17,591 nt of DNA from DATEZO01 sp035255485 (GCA_035255485.1 DATEZO010000067.1:1-17591), one strand, 5' to 3'; positions 1-7,276 are shown, counted from the stretch's first letter. Translations and numbers: made by a program. The notes: generated by a model not told the origin, from the letters alone.

Positions 1-58
1 GTTGTTCTGATTGTCGGGTATATTCCGGATGTTGAAATTAAATCAAGTTGGCGGTCAC

Positions 59-682
59 ATGAATCTTCCCAGGCTCCATGCACTCTCCGCAGTGCTCATT
101 ACAGCATTTGCATGTCTGCATATCGCCAATCACTTAGCCGGTCTGTCTGGAGTAGAACAACACATAGCATTCATGAAGGCTGCCCGGTCGATCTACCGTT
201 TTCCACTGGTCGAATTGGCTCTGCTGAGCTGCGTCGCATTTCAGATCGCCAGCGGCCTTATGTTCGTCTTCCGAGGATGGACGCGGCGGCATGGTGTCAT
301 TCCCTGGCTGCAGGCTATTTCCGGCGCTTATCTCTCGTTCTTCTTGCTTGTCCATGTAGCCGCAGTCTTGCTTGGACGTACAGCGTTGAACCTCAACACG
401 AACTTTTACTTCGCGGCCGCAGGCTTTCACGTCGCACCGTTTCAGTTCTTCTTCGCTCCCTACTACTTCCTGGCAGTCGTCGCAGTGTTCACGCATCTCG
501 GGTGCGCCGCCTACTGGCACACTCAACGTCGTCTTCGTGCTGCAGGGGTTCTGCTGGTTGTCGTCCCATCCATCGTTGGCGCGCTTGTATCACTGCTCAT
601 CGTGCTGTCTTTGGCCGGGGCGCTTTTCCCGGTGCAAGTTCCGGCCCAGTACAAGGCAACCTATGCTCCACCAACCCGCTAA
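59..682 (+). CDS. five-helix membrane protein resembling a cytochrome b (SdhC/FrdC-like) subunit
   Basis: I read 207 residues from the ATG at 59, which follows a GGCGG-like ribosome site. ATG 29 and TTG 11 are in-frame alternatives, but they add a polar leader ahead of the first helix. Five hydrophobic segments are visible at about residues 8-28, 49-71, 86-106, 130-152 and 163-188. Histidines fall inside or next to these helices: H21 and H25 in helix 1, H99 in helix 3, H146 in helix 4. This five-helix, multi-histidine layout recalls the di-haem cytochrome b subunit of succinate dehydrogenase or fumarate reductase, so a haem-binding, quinone-reactive role in the inner membrane is possible. No SdhA or SdhB gene is in view. 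The next gene, arsN2, starts 102 bases downstream on the same strand and may be co-transcribed. The exact family is not recognised, so the cytochrome assignment is inference. Confidence 0.6.
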   Translation: MNLPRLHALSAVLITAFACLHIANHLAGLSGVEQHIAFMKAARSIYRFPLVELALLSCVAFQIASGLMFVFRGWTRRHGVIPWLQAISGAYLSFFLLVHVAAVLLGRTALNLNTNFYFAAAGFHVAPFQFFFAPYYFLAVVAVFTHLGCAAYWHTQRRLRAAGVLLVVVPSIVGALVSLLIVLSLAGALFPVQVPAQYKATYAPPTR

Positions 683-784
683 CCCTTCAGTCAGGCGGAT
701 ACACAATGGCGGGCACGCTTGCTCGCTTCGTCAATATCGGCGGCGCCATTGTGCCGCTTACTTCAATCGTTGAGGCTAGGCGAC

Positions 785-1216
785 ATGCATATCGAAGCCA
801 TATCAAATGTCCAGAAGGTTGCATCGCTGTTGGCCGCAGCGAATCTGCCAACCGCCGACATCTGCGCCAACTCTCCATTTTCATTCTTTGGCATCCACAG
901 CAATGGCGAGCTTGTCGCCGCAGCAGGCATCGAGCGCCTTAGTGCCCACAGCGGCCTACTACGCTCTGTTGCCGTCAAACCCGAATTCCAGGGGCAGGGA
1001 TTTGCAACCCGGCTGGTGGCGTTTTGCGAACAATGGGCAAAGCACAATGGCATCAACACGCTCTACCTACTAACTTCCACAGCATCCAGCTTCTTTTCAA
1101 AGCAAGGCTATCGCCTTGTTCCACGATCGGAAGCTCCGGCAGACGTTTCGAATACAGCCCAATTCAGCTCCTTGTGCCCTTCAGCTGCCAGTCTTATGCA
1201 AAAGGCCCTGCAGTGA
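785..1216 (+). CDS. arsN2: ArsN2-family GNAT N-acetyltransferase
   Basis: This is a 143-residue GCN5-related acetyltransferase. The acetyl-CoA binding loop is visible as FQGQGFA at residues 68-74, following the strand LLRSVAVKP. The C-terminal half carries the block I associate with the ArsN2 family: LYLLTSTASSFF (93-104), then GYRLVPRSEAP, and LCPSAA (130-135). Start choice rests on the ATG at 785, preceded by GAGG-like bases, which gives the family's usual length; an in-frame start at 719 would add an unrelated 22-residue leader. ArsN2 proteins are named for their occurrence in arsenic-resistance operons, and their substrate is not firmly established as far as I know. Here no arsR, arsB, acr3 or arsC gene is seen. 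Only the membrane protein precedes it, so it is either the tail of an ars operon lying left of the window or an orphan. Confidence 0.85.
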   Translation: MHIEAISNVQKVASLLAAANLPTADICANSPFSFFGIHSNGELVAAAGIERLSAHSGLLRSVAVKPEFQGQGFATRLVAFCEQWAKHNGINTLYLLTSTASSFFSKQGYRLVPRSEAPADVSNTAQFSSLCPSAASLMQKALQ

Positions 1217-1392
1217 CGCCCAGTCCAGTAACACATTGCCCGGCCTAACTGGGCTTGCAGGGAACGCCGATAAGCTTCCACGCTTCGGATACGCCACGCA
1301 CGCGCCCCTGAACTAATTCGTTCCTGCGCCACTCCACCCTGGCGGTCCTGAATCGCCCTTGATCGGATACCCGGGAACGACAAGCCGGCGCC
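1217..1392. other. non-coding spacer between convergent genes; possible composition boundary
   Basis: These 176 bases lie between the stop of arsN2 and the stop of the thiolase gene. I see no strong hairpin followed by a T tract, no tRNA and no convincing gene. Short open stretches on the minus strand are not recognisable. DNA to the left is noticeably poorer in G and C than DNA to the right, so the boundary between a transferred segment and older chromosome could lie here. Confidence 0.4.
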
Positions 1393-2568
1393 TCACTTTT
1401 CATACATCGTCACCACTACCGCGCCGCCCAGCCCCAGATTGTGCTGCAGCGCCAGCCGCGCGCCCGCTACCTGGCGCTTGTCCGCCTGGCCGCGCAATTG
1501 CCATACCAGTTCGGTGCATTGGGCCAGACCGGTGGCGCCGAGCGGATGGCCCTTGCTCATCAGGCCGCCGGACGGATTGACCACGTATTTGCCGCCGTAA
1601 GTGTTGTCGCCGCTGTTGATGAAGGCTTCCGCGCCGCCTTCGCCGCACAGGCCGAGTCCTTCGTAGGTAATCACTTCGTTCGGCGTGAAGCAGTCGTGCA
1701 GCTCGACCACGTCGATGTCTTCCGGGCCGATGCCGGCCTGCTCGTAGACCGCACGCGCGGCATGGCGGGTCATGTCGGCGCCGACCAGGTTGATCGCGCT
1801 GGTGAAGCTTTGCGGGCGGTCGGTTGCCATGACCTGGGCGCGGATGGTTACCGTGCCGGCAATGCCGTGCTTTCTGGCGAACGCGGGGCTGGCGACCAGC
1901 ACCGCTGCTGCGCCGCACGAAGGCGGGCAGGCTTCCAGGCGGGTCAGATGGTCGGGATAGATGACCGGTGCGGCCAGCACTTCCTCGACCGTCAGCGGCT
2001 GCGTGAAAATCGAATAGGGATTGTTGACCGCATGGCTGCGCGTCTTGACCGCGACCTTGGCGAAGATATCGGGATTGGCGCCGGTGCGGGCGATGTATTC
2101 ATTCGCGGCTGCGCCGAACACGCGCAGCGCGATCGGCGCGGGCGGCGCGTCGGGCGCGATGTCGTTCAGCTTGCGCTCGAACAGATCGAGCGGCGAGGTG
2201 CGATCGTCCCAGGCCGAACCGAGCGCGCCGGCGCGCATTTCCTCGAAGCCGAATGCGAGCGCGCACTCGACCGCGCCGGATTGCACCGCCTGCCGCGCCA
2301 GGAACAGCGCGGTGGAACCGGACGAGCAATTGTTGTTGACGTTGATGACCGGAATGCCGGTCATGCCGACGCCGTACAGCGCAGTCTGGCCGCAGGTGGA
2401 GTCGCCGTAGACATAGCTCGCATACGCCTGCTGCACTTCGGCCAGGCCGATGCCGGCATCGGCCAGCGCATTGCGGATCGCCTTGCCGGCCATGATTTCA
2501 TAGGGTTCCTGCTTGCCGGGCTTGGCGAAGGGAATCATGCCGACGCCGATGATGTGTGCCTGAGTCAT
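1393..2568 (-). CDS. SCP2-type thiolase (acetyl-CoA acetyltransferase-like)
   Basis: The 391-residue protein is a thiolase of the SCP2/SCPx ('lipid-transfer protein') subgroup, expected to cleave 3-ketoacyl-CoA with CoA in the cytoplasm. The nucleophilic Cys81 sits in NNNCSSGS. The HDCF block (H291, C293), typical of SCP2 thiolases in place of NEAF, is at 291-294, and GHPLGATG is at 340-347. The C-terminal block is HNLGLGGAVVV (376-386) instead of the classical Cys-x-Gly, as in this subgroup. The ATG at 2568 has GGAG upstream at suitable spacing. It is the last gene of the tetR operon, 74 bases after the acyl-CoA dehydrogenase. This subgroup often acts on branched, steroid-like or otherwise bulky chains, which hints at a non-standard substrate, but the substrate cannot be read from sequence. 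Thiolase identity is sure; the direction of the reaction is inferred from its neighbours. Confidence 0.9.
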   Translation of the reverse strand: MTQAHIIGVGMIPFAKPGKQEPYEIMAGKAIRNALADAGIGLAEVQQAYASYVYGDSTCGQTALYGVGMTGIPVINVNNNCSSGSTALFLARQAVQSGAVECALAFGFEEMRAGALGSAWDDRTSPLDLFERKLNDIAPDAPPAPIALRVFGAAANEYIARTGANPDIFAKVAVKTRSHAVNNPYSIFTQPLTVEEVLAAPVIYPDHLTRLEACPPSCGAAAVLVASPAFARKHGIAGTVTIRAQVMATDRPQSFTSAINLVGADMTRHAARAVYEQAGIGPEDIDVVELHDCFTPNEVITYEGLGLCGEGGAEAFINSGDNTYGGKYVVNPSGGLMSKGHPLGATGLAQCTELVWQLRGQADKRQVAGARLALQHNLGLGGAVVVTMYEK

Positions 2569-2642
2569 TTGGGGGCTCCGAGGTCCTGTTTATCCTGCAA
2601 AATAAAATACTTCTTCTCCCTGTTCGTCGGGTATCCAGTGCG

Positions 2643-3779
2643 CTACATCGACCGCGCAATCAATTCCTTCATCAATTCATTCGCGCCGCCATAAATCTTT
2701 TGCACCCGCGCATCCGCATACATTTTCGCAATCGGGTACTCCATCATGTAGCCGTAGCCGCCGAACAGTTGCAGGCATTTGTCGATCACTTCGCATTGCT
2801 TTTGCGTGCACCACCATTTGGCCATCGAAGCGGTGGCATTATCGAGTTCGCCGCGCACGTGCTTTGCGATGCAATCGTCGATGAATACGCGTGCGATGCG
2901 CGCTTCGGTCCGGCATTCGGCCAGCGTGAAGCGAACGCTTTGCAAATCGAACAGCGGCTTGCCGAAGGCGCGGCGCTGCTTCGCGTACTGCGTGGCGAGT
3001 TCGACAGCCTGCTCCATGAAGGCAACGGCGCAGACGCCAATGATCAGGCGTTCTTGCGGCAACTGGTTCATCAACTGGACAAAGCCCTGGCCCTCGTGTT
3101 CGCCGAGCAGATTGCCGACCGGCACGCGTGCGTCGTCGAAGAACAATTCCGCCGTGTCCTGTCCGTGCTGGCCGATCTTTTCCAGCAGGCGGCCCCGTGT
3201 GAAGCCGGGCAAATCCCGGGTCTCAACCACGATCAGTGATATGCCCTTCGCGCCTTGTACCGTATCGGTCTTCGCGACCAGCAGGATCAGGTCGGCAAGA
3301 TGGCCGTTGCTGATGAAGGTTTTCGCACCATTGATCGCATAGTGGTCGCCGTGCCGTTCGGCTCGTGTCGCCACGGCTTGCAGGTCGGAACCGGCGCCCG
3401 GCTCGGTCATCGCGATCGCGCATACCGCTTCGCCGCTCGCCATCTGCGGCAGGTAGCGCCGCTTTTGGGTTTCGGTGGCGTAGTTCAGGAAATAGTGCGC
3501 GCAGATGCCACTGTGCACCTGGATGCCGAAGCTGGTGTTGTTGGCATGCGCCTGCTCTTCATACAGCACCGCCTCGTGGCGAAAATCGCCGCCCGCGCCG
3601 CCATAGGCTTCCGGGATGCTGGCGCATAACAGTCCCAGTGCGCCGGCCTGGCGCCACAGTGCACGATCGACATGCTGCTGCGCATCCCAGCGCTTTTCGT
3701 GCGGCGTTACCGCATCGGCAAAGAAACGGCGCGCGGTATCGCGCAGCATTTCCAGTTCGGCGTTGCTCCATGGATGCAT
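2643..3779 (-). CDS. acyl-CoA dehydrogenase
   Basis: This 378-residue FAD-dependent acyl-CoA dehydrogenase has the family's usual length and all three domains. The FAD/substrate signature MTEPGAGSD is at 124-132, and the second block QRRAFGKPLFDLQ is at 268-280. The C-terminal block IYGGANELMKELIAR carries Glu368 at the position of the catalytic base in short- and medium-chain dehydrogenases. The reaction would be alpha,beta-desaturation of an acyl-CoA, passing electrons to ETF; no etf gene is in view. The ATG at 3779 follows CAGGAG. It starts 29 bases after the crotonase gene ends and precedes the thiolase gene, so it is the middle enzyme of a four-gene operon. Chain-length preference cannot be judged from the sequence. 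Confidence 0.92.
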   Translation of the reverse strand: MHPWSNAELEMLRDTARRFFADAVTPHEKRWDAQQHVDRALWRQAGALGLLCASIPEAYGGAGGDFRHEAVLYEEQAHANNTSFGIQVHSGICAHYFLNYATETQKRRYLPQMASGEAVCAIAMTEPGAGSDLQAVATRAERHGDHYAINGAKTFISNGHLADLILLVAKTDTVQGAKGISLIVVETRDLPGFTRGRLLEKIGQHGQDTAELFFDDARVPVGNLLGEHEGQGFVQLMNQLPQERLIIGVCAVAFMEQAVELATQYAKQRRAFGKPLFDLQSVRFTLAECRTEARIARVFIDDCIAKHVRGELDNATASMAKWWCTQKQCEVIDKCLQLFGGYGYMMEYPIAKMYADARVQKIYGGANELMKELIARSM

Positions 3780-3808
3780 GGCTGGCTCCTGTATGGTTGC
3801 CGCTGCAG

Positions 3809-4672
3809 TTATTTGAGCGTGTACCGTGCATTGGCAAACGCATGCAGCGGCGGCAGATCCGCATACTTCGGCGGACGGCCCTGTTGCTTCGCCGTGAATG
3901 CTTCAACCAGATTGCCGGTTTGCCAGATACCGGATTGCAGCCAGCCCATCTGCTGCAAGGCGTCGTGGGTGGCATGGTCGCGCGCGTAATGGATCGCCTG
4001 CTTGCTGCCCCAGATCGCCACCGGCGGTTTTTCGGCAATTTCGCGTGCCATCTGCCATGCCGCTTCCAGCATCGCTTCCTGCGATGCGAACATCTCGTTG
4101 ACCAGTCCGACCGCCAGTGCGCGCTGCGCCGGCAGGCGCCGGCCGGTATACGCCAGTTCATGCACGATGCCTTCGGGAATCAATTTTGGCAGCCGTTGCA
4201 GCGTGCCGAGGTCAGCGGTCATGCCGATATTGATTTCCTGGGTGCAGAAAAAAGCGTCGGCTGTCGCCAGCCGGATGTCGCAGGCGCAGATCATGTCGAC
4301 GCCGCCGCCGATGCAGCCGCCCTGGATTGCAGCGATGACCGGCATGCGCAGGCGTTCAATCAGGTTGAATGCCTGCTGCATATCCTCCAGCAGCGGCGCG
4401 ATGCTGGCGCGTCCAGCGGCATGGCTGTCGTCCAGCGATATGCCGGTTTCTGCAGGATTGCCGAACACATCGAGCGCCATGCCGGCGCTAAAGTGCTTGC
4501 CGGTGGAGGAAATCACCAGTGCACGCGCCGGGGCATCGCGCTGCAGCATGGCCAGGATGGCGGTCAGTTCGCGCCACAGCACCGGCTGCATGGTATTCAT
4601 CGCCGCTGGCCGGTTCAATACCAGATGTGCGACCTTGTCAGCAATGTCGAAGCGGATGCATTCATGGGACAT
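3809..4672 (-). CDS. crotonase-family protein, probable delta(3,5)-delta(2,4)-dienoyl-CoA isomerase
   Basis: This 287-residue crotonase-fold enzyme has the oxyanion-hole segment GKHFSAGMALD at 58-68 and a second glycine-rich block, GGCIGGGVD, at 118-126. Three acidic residues, Asp126, Glu146 and Asp154, have the spacing (20 and 8) of the catalytic Asp176/Glu196/Asp204 of mammalian peroxisomal dienoyl-CoA isomerase ECH1. The surrounding text, CDIR...DAFF...E...G..AD.GTLQRLPK, also matches that family from memory. This favours isomerisation of 3,5-dienoyl-CoA to 2,4-dienoyl-CoA over plain hydration of an enoyl-CoA. GAGGAG precedes the ATG at 4672, and the gene lies 27 bases after the tetR gene. 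Plain enoyl-CoA hydratase is the main alternative and is what an automatic annotation would probably say. Confidence 0.8.
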   Translation of the reverse strand: MSHECIRFDIADKVAHLVLNRPAAMNTMQPVLWRELTAILAMLQRDAPARALVISSTGKHFSAGMALDVFGNPAETGISLDDSHAAGRASIAPLLEDMQQAFNLIERLRMPVIAAIQGGCIGGGVDMICACDIRLATADAFFCTQEINIGMTADLGTLQRLPKLIPEGIVHELAYTGRRLPAQRALAVGLVNEMFASQEAMLEAAWQMAREIAEKPPVAIWGSKQAIHYARDHATHDALQQMGWLQSGIWQTGNLVEAFTAKQQGRPPKYADLPPLHAFANARYTLK

Positions 4673-4699
4673 GGATTGTCTCCTCGATGGTGGGCGCAG

Positions 4700-5356
4700 T
4701 TATTCGGGCTTGCCGTCCGTTTTTGCTTGCAGTGCGCACAGCACCGCGTTGACTGCCGCATCGAACAGTTCATCGGCGCGCTCCGTCTTCAGGTAATACC
4801 CTTTCAATTCCAGGCTGATCGCGCCATGCATCGCCGCCCACAGCAGGCGCGCGGCAGCGATCGGATCGGAAGGTGGCAATGCGCCACTCTGCATGCAGCC
4901 ATCGAATGCATCGATCAATACGGCGAGCGATTCCCATGCCTTCTGGCGCGATTCGAGCGGCGGCACGAAACCGGCAATCGCATCGCCGAACATCACCCGG
5001 TAGTAACTCGGATTGCGTTTCGCATAGGTGTGATAGACCCCCGCATGCAGCAGGATGTGCGCCAGGCCGGTTTCCTTTGCGGGCGCTTGTGCGGAGGCGG
5101 CCTCGAATTCTGCCCTGAGGCGAGCAAAACCTTCAAGATACAGTTCGTTCGCCAGTCCGTCCTTGCCGCCGAACAGCGAATACAGCAGCGTGGTCGAGCA
5201 ATTGACCGCTTCGGCGACGCGCCGCACGGTCAGCGCCGCCGGCCCTTCTTCCGCCAGCAGGCGCGTGGCAGCGTCCAGCATGCCCTGGCGCAACGTGCCG
5301 CGCAGGTCTTCTTGTGCCTGGCGAAAATCAAGTATTTTGGTTTTTGCGGATTTCAT
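4700..5356 (-). CDS. TetR/AcrR-family transcriptional regulator
   Basis: The 218-residue protein has a TetR-type N-terminal DNA-binding domain. Helix-turn-helix residues lie at about 42-63 (LTVRRVAEAVNCSTTLLYSLFG), followed by GGKDGLANELY, the usual helix-4 segment. The C-terminal ligand domain contains a WAAMHG segment at about residues 173-178, reminiscent of TetR regulators with a WHG-type C-terminal domain. It is the first gene of the operon regulator-crotonase-dehydrogenase-thiolase and is divergent from the nitronate monooxygenase-type gene. By family habit it would repress itself and the divergent gene until an acyl-CoA or related ligand binds; a candidate operator lies in the shared spacer. 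The ribosome site before ATG 5356 is weak (CCGGA). The ligand is unknown. Confidence 0.9.
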   Translation of the reverse strand: MKSAKTKILDFRQAQEDLRGTLRQGMLDAATRLLAEEGPAALTVRRVAEAVNCSTTLLYSLFGGKDGLANELYLEGFARLRAEFEAASAQAPAKETGLAHILLHAGVYHTYAKRNPSYYRVMFGDAIAGFVPPLESRQKAWESLAVLIDAFDGCMQSGALPPSDPIAAARLLWAAMHGAISLELKGYYLKTERADELFDAAVNAVLCALQAKTDGKPE

Positions 5357-5484
5357 GTCCGGATAACGTGTTGTTTATGCCTTGAAATAACGTTGTTTTT
5401 TCTGATAACATGATAAACCCATCCCCAAAAAAAGCAACCTCCCTGGCCGCCAGGCCGAATGGCTGCACTACCAAAGGATCTCTC
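5357..5484. promoter_or_regulatory. divergent regulatory region with candidate TetR operator and promoter
   Basis: The spacer between the tetR start and the flavoenzyme start is AT-rich against its surroundings. Positions 5385-5398 read AAATAACGTTGTTT, a 14-base palindrome with one mismatched pair. On the plus strand TTGAAA (5382-5387) and GATAAC (5404-5409), 16 bases apart, form a plausible sigma-70 promoter, so the palindrome would overlap the -35 box and spacer. The word ATAAC recurs at 5363, 5387 and 5405, and ATAA..TTAT half-sites flank 5363-5378, nearer the tetR start. This arrangement suits autoregulation plus control of the divergent gene. The operator and promoter are read by eye and untested. 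Confidence 0.5.
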
Positions 5485-6471
5485 ATGACTGCAAATCGCC
5501 TGCCTGCCGTATTGCAAAACCTGACCCTGCCGGTGATCGGCTCGCCGCTTTTCATCGCCAGCGGGCCGGCGCTGGTCAAGGCGCAATGCAAGGCCGGCAT
5601 CGTCGGTTCCTTCCCCGCGCTGAATGCACGTCCCGCCGAATTGCTCGACACCTGGCTGACCGATATCCAACAGGAACTGGCTGCCTGGCGCGCCGCCAAT
5701 CCGCATGCGAAAATCGGCCCGATTGCGGTGAACCAGATCGTGCATCACTCCAACGACCGCCTTGCGCACGATGTCGACGTTTGCGTCAGGCATCAGGTGC
5801 CGATCATCATTTCCAGCCTGCGCGCACCGCCGCCAGAGATGCTGGATGCAATCCACAGCTACGGCGGCATCGTGTTGCACGATGTCATCTCGATCCGGCA
5901 TGCGCAAAAGGCGCTGGAAGCCGGCGTCGATGGCCTGATCCTGGTCGCAGCAGGCGCGGGCGGTCATGCCGGCATGCTGTCGCCCTTTGCGCTGGTCGGC
6001 GAAGTGCGCAGGTTTTTCAAGGGACCGATCGTGCTGTCAGGGGCGATTGCGACCGGCGATGCGATTCTCGCGGCCCAGGCGATGGGCGCTGACCTGGCCT
6101 ATATCGGCTCGCGCTGGCTGGCGACCAAGGAATCGAATGTAGATGATGCCTATCGGCAGGCGATCGTGGAATCGAGCGCGGCCGATGTGATCTATACCAA
6201 CCTGTTTACCGGCGTACACGGCAATTATCTGAAGAAATCGATCATCGCTGCCGGCCTCGATCCGGATCATCTGCCGCAGGCGGACAAGACGGCGATGAAT
6301 TTCGGTTCCGGCGGCGGCAGCAAGGCCAAAGCCTGGCGCGATATCTGGGGCGCCGGACAAGGCGTCGGCCTGATGGACGATGTGCCGACCGTTGCGGAAG
6401 TGGTGTCGCGGTTACAATCCGAATACGAGGCAGCGAAAAAGCGTCTGTCAATTGAAGCCCGCTATGCCTGA
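5485..6471 (+). CDS. nitronate monooxygenase / 2-nitropropane dioxygenase-family FMN enzyme
   Basis: I read 328 residues from the ATG at 5485, which has AAAGGA just upstream. An in-frame ATG at 5410 would place the start inside the promoter and add a low-complexity leader. The protein is a TIM-barrel flavoprotein of the nitronate monooxygenase family. GAGGHAG at 157-163 contains His161, in the position of the catalytic histidine of class I enzymes. FMN-phosphate contacts would come from VLSGAIATGDA (183-193) and GADLAYIGSRWLAT (201-214). The N-terminal PVIGSPLFIASGP and GIVGSFPALNARP blocks are typical of the proteobacterial subgroup. Members oxidise alkyl nitronates, but relatives include NADH:quinone reductases and the enoyl reductase FabK. 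Beside a beta-oxidation operon the true substrate may therefore be an enoyl or dienoyl compound. It is divergent from tetR and 42 bases upstream of a DUF1330 gene. Confidence 0.85.
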   Translation: MTANRLPAVLQNLTLPVIGSPLFIASGPALVKAQCKAGIVGSFPALNARPAELLDTWLTDIQQELAAWRAANPHAKIGPIAVNQIVHHSNDRLAHDVDVCVRHQVPIIISSLRAPPPEMLDAIHSYGGIVLHDVISIRHAQKALEAGVDGLILVAAGAGGHAGMLSPFALVGEVRRFFKGPIVLSGAIATGDAILAAQAMGADLAYIGSRWLATKESNVDDAYRQAIVESSAADVIYTNLFTGVHGNYLKKSIIAAGLDPDHLPQADKTAMNFGSGGGSKAKAWRDIWGAGQGVGLMDDVPTVAEVVSRLQSEYEAAKKRLSIEARYA

Positions 6472-6513
6472 TGCGGCCATGCGAACAAGAAACCGAATCT
6501 GTGGAGTCCGAAT

Positions 6514-6816
6514 ATGAAAAAAGCCTATGTTGTCGCCGAAATCCAGGTCACCAATCCGACCGGATACGAGGATTACAAGGCACTGTCAACGGCCAGCGTG
6601 GCACAGTATGCCGGTAAATTCCTGGTGCGCGGCAGCCCGCGCGACCAGCGTGAAGGCAATGACCGTGCGCATGATGAGACATGGCGTACCGTGATTGTCG
6701 AATTTCCGTCAATCGAGCATGCACAGCGCTGGTATGAGTCGGTCGAATATGACGTGGCGAAGACAATCCGGCAGTCCAATTCAATCGGGCGGCTGTTCAT
6801 CGTCGAAGGCGCCTGA
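6514..6816 (+). CDS. DUF1330-domain protein
   Basis: This 100-residue soluble protein matches the DUF1330 family, a small dimeric ferredoxin-like (alpha-beta barrel) fold. Recognisable points are the N-terminal AYVVAEIQVTNPTGYEDY (residues 4-21), then a central LVRG, then VIVEFPSIEHAQRWYES, where the strand VIVEF and the following WY are family hallmarks, and a final LFIVEG. GGAG lies upstream of the ATG at 6514. It follows the flavoenzyme gene by 42 bases and is probably co-transcribed. The family has no settled biochemical role; members often sit in catabolic operons, so a small accessory or isomerase-like function is possible but unproven. Confidence 0.85.
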   Translation: MKKAYVVAEIQVTNPTGYEDYKALSTASVAQYAGKFLVRGSPRDQREGNDRAHDETWRTVIVEFPSIEHAQRWYESVEYDVAKTIRQSNSIGRLFIVEGA

Positions 6817-6953
6817 CATTCCCCATGAGGATATTGAAATAGGACAAGACGAGGCCGGCCGGGTTTTCCCAGGCGGGGAATTATTGCGGAATCCTTAACT
6901 CAAAACGGTCAACAGGCAACAATTCGTTGCACCGAGCTAAAGGAATCCGGACG
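6817..6953 (+). other. short intergenic region before the small basic protein gene
   Basis: This region contains a GGCCGGCC palindrome followed by GGGTTTT near 6853-6866, which could act as a weak terminator for the DUF1330 transcript. A short GCAAC/GTTGC inverted repeat with a five-base loop lies at 6916-6930. I see no convincing sigma-70 promoter, although the next gene probably has its own. Confidence 0.25.
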
Positions 6954-7229
6954 ATGGCAACCACGCTAAAAGAAGAGCATGTCAAGACCACCCAGCCAGT
7001 TGACAAGAATAAACCGCGCATGCCGCATGAACGTGACGAGTCGCATGACAGCCAGACAAGCGGGCCGCGCGATGACATGAAGCAGGCATATGACGATATT
7101 CAGCGCGGTCTGGTCGATACTGACTTGAGAGGACAGCGGGGCGTCGAGGAAGTGGTCGACAAGACGCCTGAAAAGATACCGGGCAAAGCTTCACGCAAGA
7201 CCCCGAGCAAGACGCCCGGCAAGCGTTGA
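6954..7229 (+). CDS. small, highly charged, probably disordered protein of unknown function
   Basis: The 91-residue protein starts at the ATG at 6954, which has AAAGGA eight bases upstream; an in-frame non-ATG start at 6927 lacks this support. It has no cysteine and no hydrophobic segment. The middle (DDMKQAYDDIQRGLVDTDLRG, about residues 40-60) may form one amphipathic helix. The tail from about residue 67 repeats Lys-Thr-Pro and Pro-Gly-Lys units (KTPEKIPGK, RKTPSKTPGK), giving a strongly basic, histone H1-like end that could bind nucleic acid. The gene is convergent with hpt. I do not recognise a named family. The clean ribosome site and balanced codon use argue that it is real. Confidence 0.65.
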   Translation: MATTLKEEHVKTTQPVDKNKPRMPHERDESHDSQTSGPRDDMKQAYDDIQRGLVDTDLRGQRGVEEVVDKTPEKIPGKASRKTPSKTPGKR

Positions 7230-7276
7230 CGCCGGGTTGCGCCGGCACGCAGTACGCTTTGATCAGGTGGCAATGA
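7230..7276. terminator. possible weak bidirectional hairpin between convergent genes
   Basis: GCCGG (7231-7235) and CCGGC (7242-7246) can pair across a six-base loop immediately after the stop of the small basic gene. The stem is short and no T run follows on either strand, so terminator function is only possible. Confidence 0.25.

Noticed and set aside
112..942. Long open frame overlapping the membrane protein and the start of arsN2
   Set aside because: Arg-, Ser- and Cys-rich composition and no motifs; the two overlapping frames give coherent membrane and GNAT proteins.
1217..1392. Minus-strand reading that looked like a possible transposase remnant
   Set aside because: The roughly 30-residue stretch matched no family I could name and no terminal repeats flank it.
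3365..5413. 682-codon open frame on the plus strand opposite the tetR operon
   Set aside because: It is antisense to three well-recognised genes, rich in Arg, Gln, His and Cys, and has no family signature; long antisense frames are common in GC-rich DNA.
5410..5484. Upstream ATG start for the NMO-family enzyme
   Set aside because: It overlaps the predicted promoter and has no ribosome site, unlike ATG 5485 with AAAGGA.
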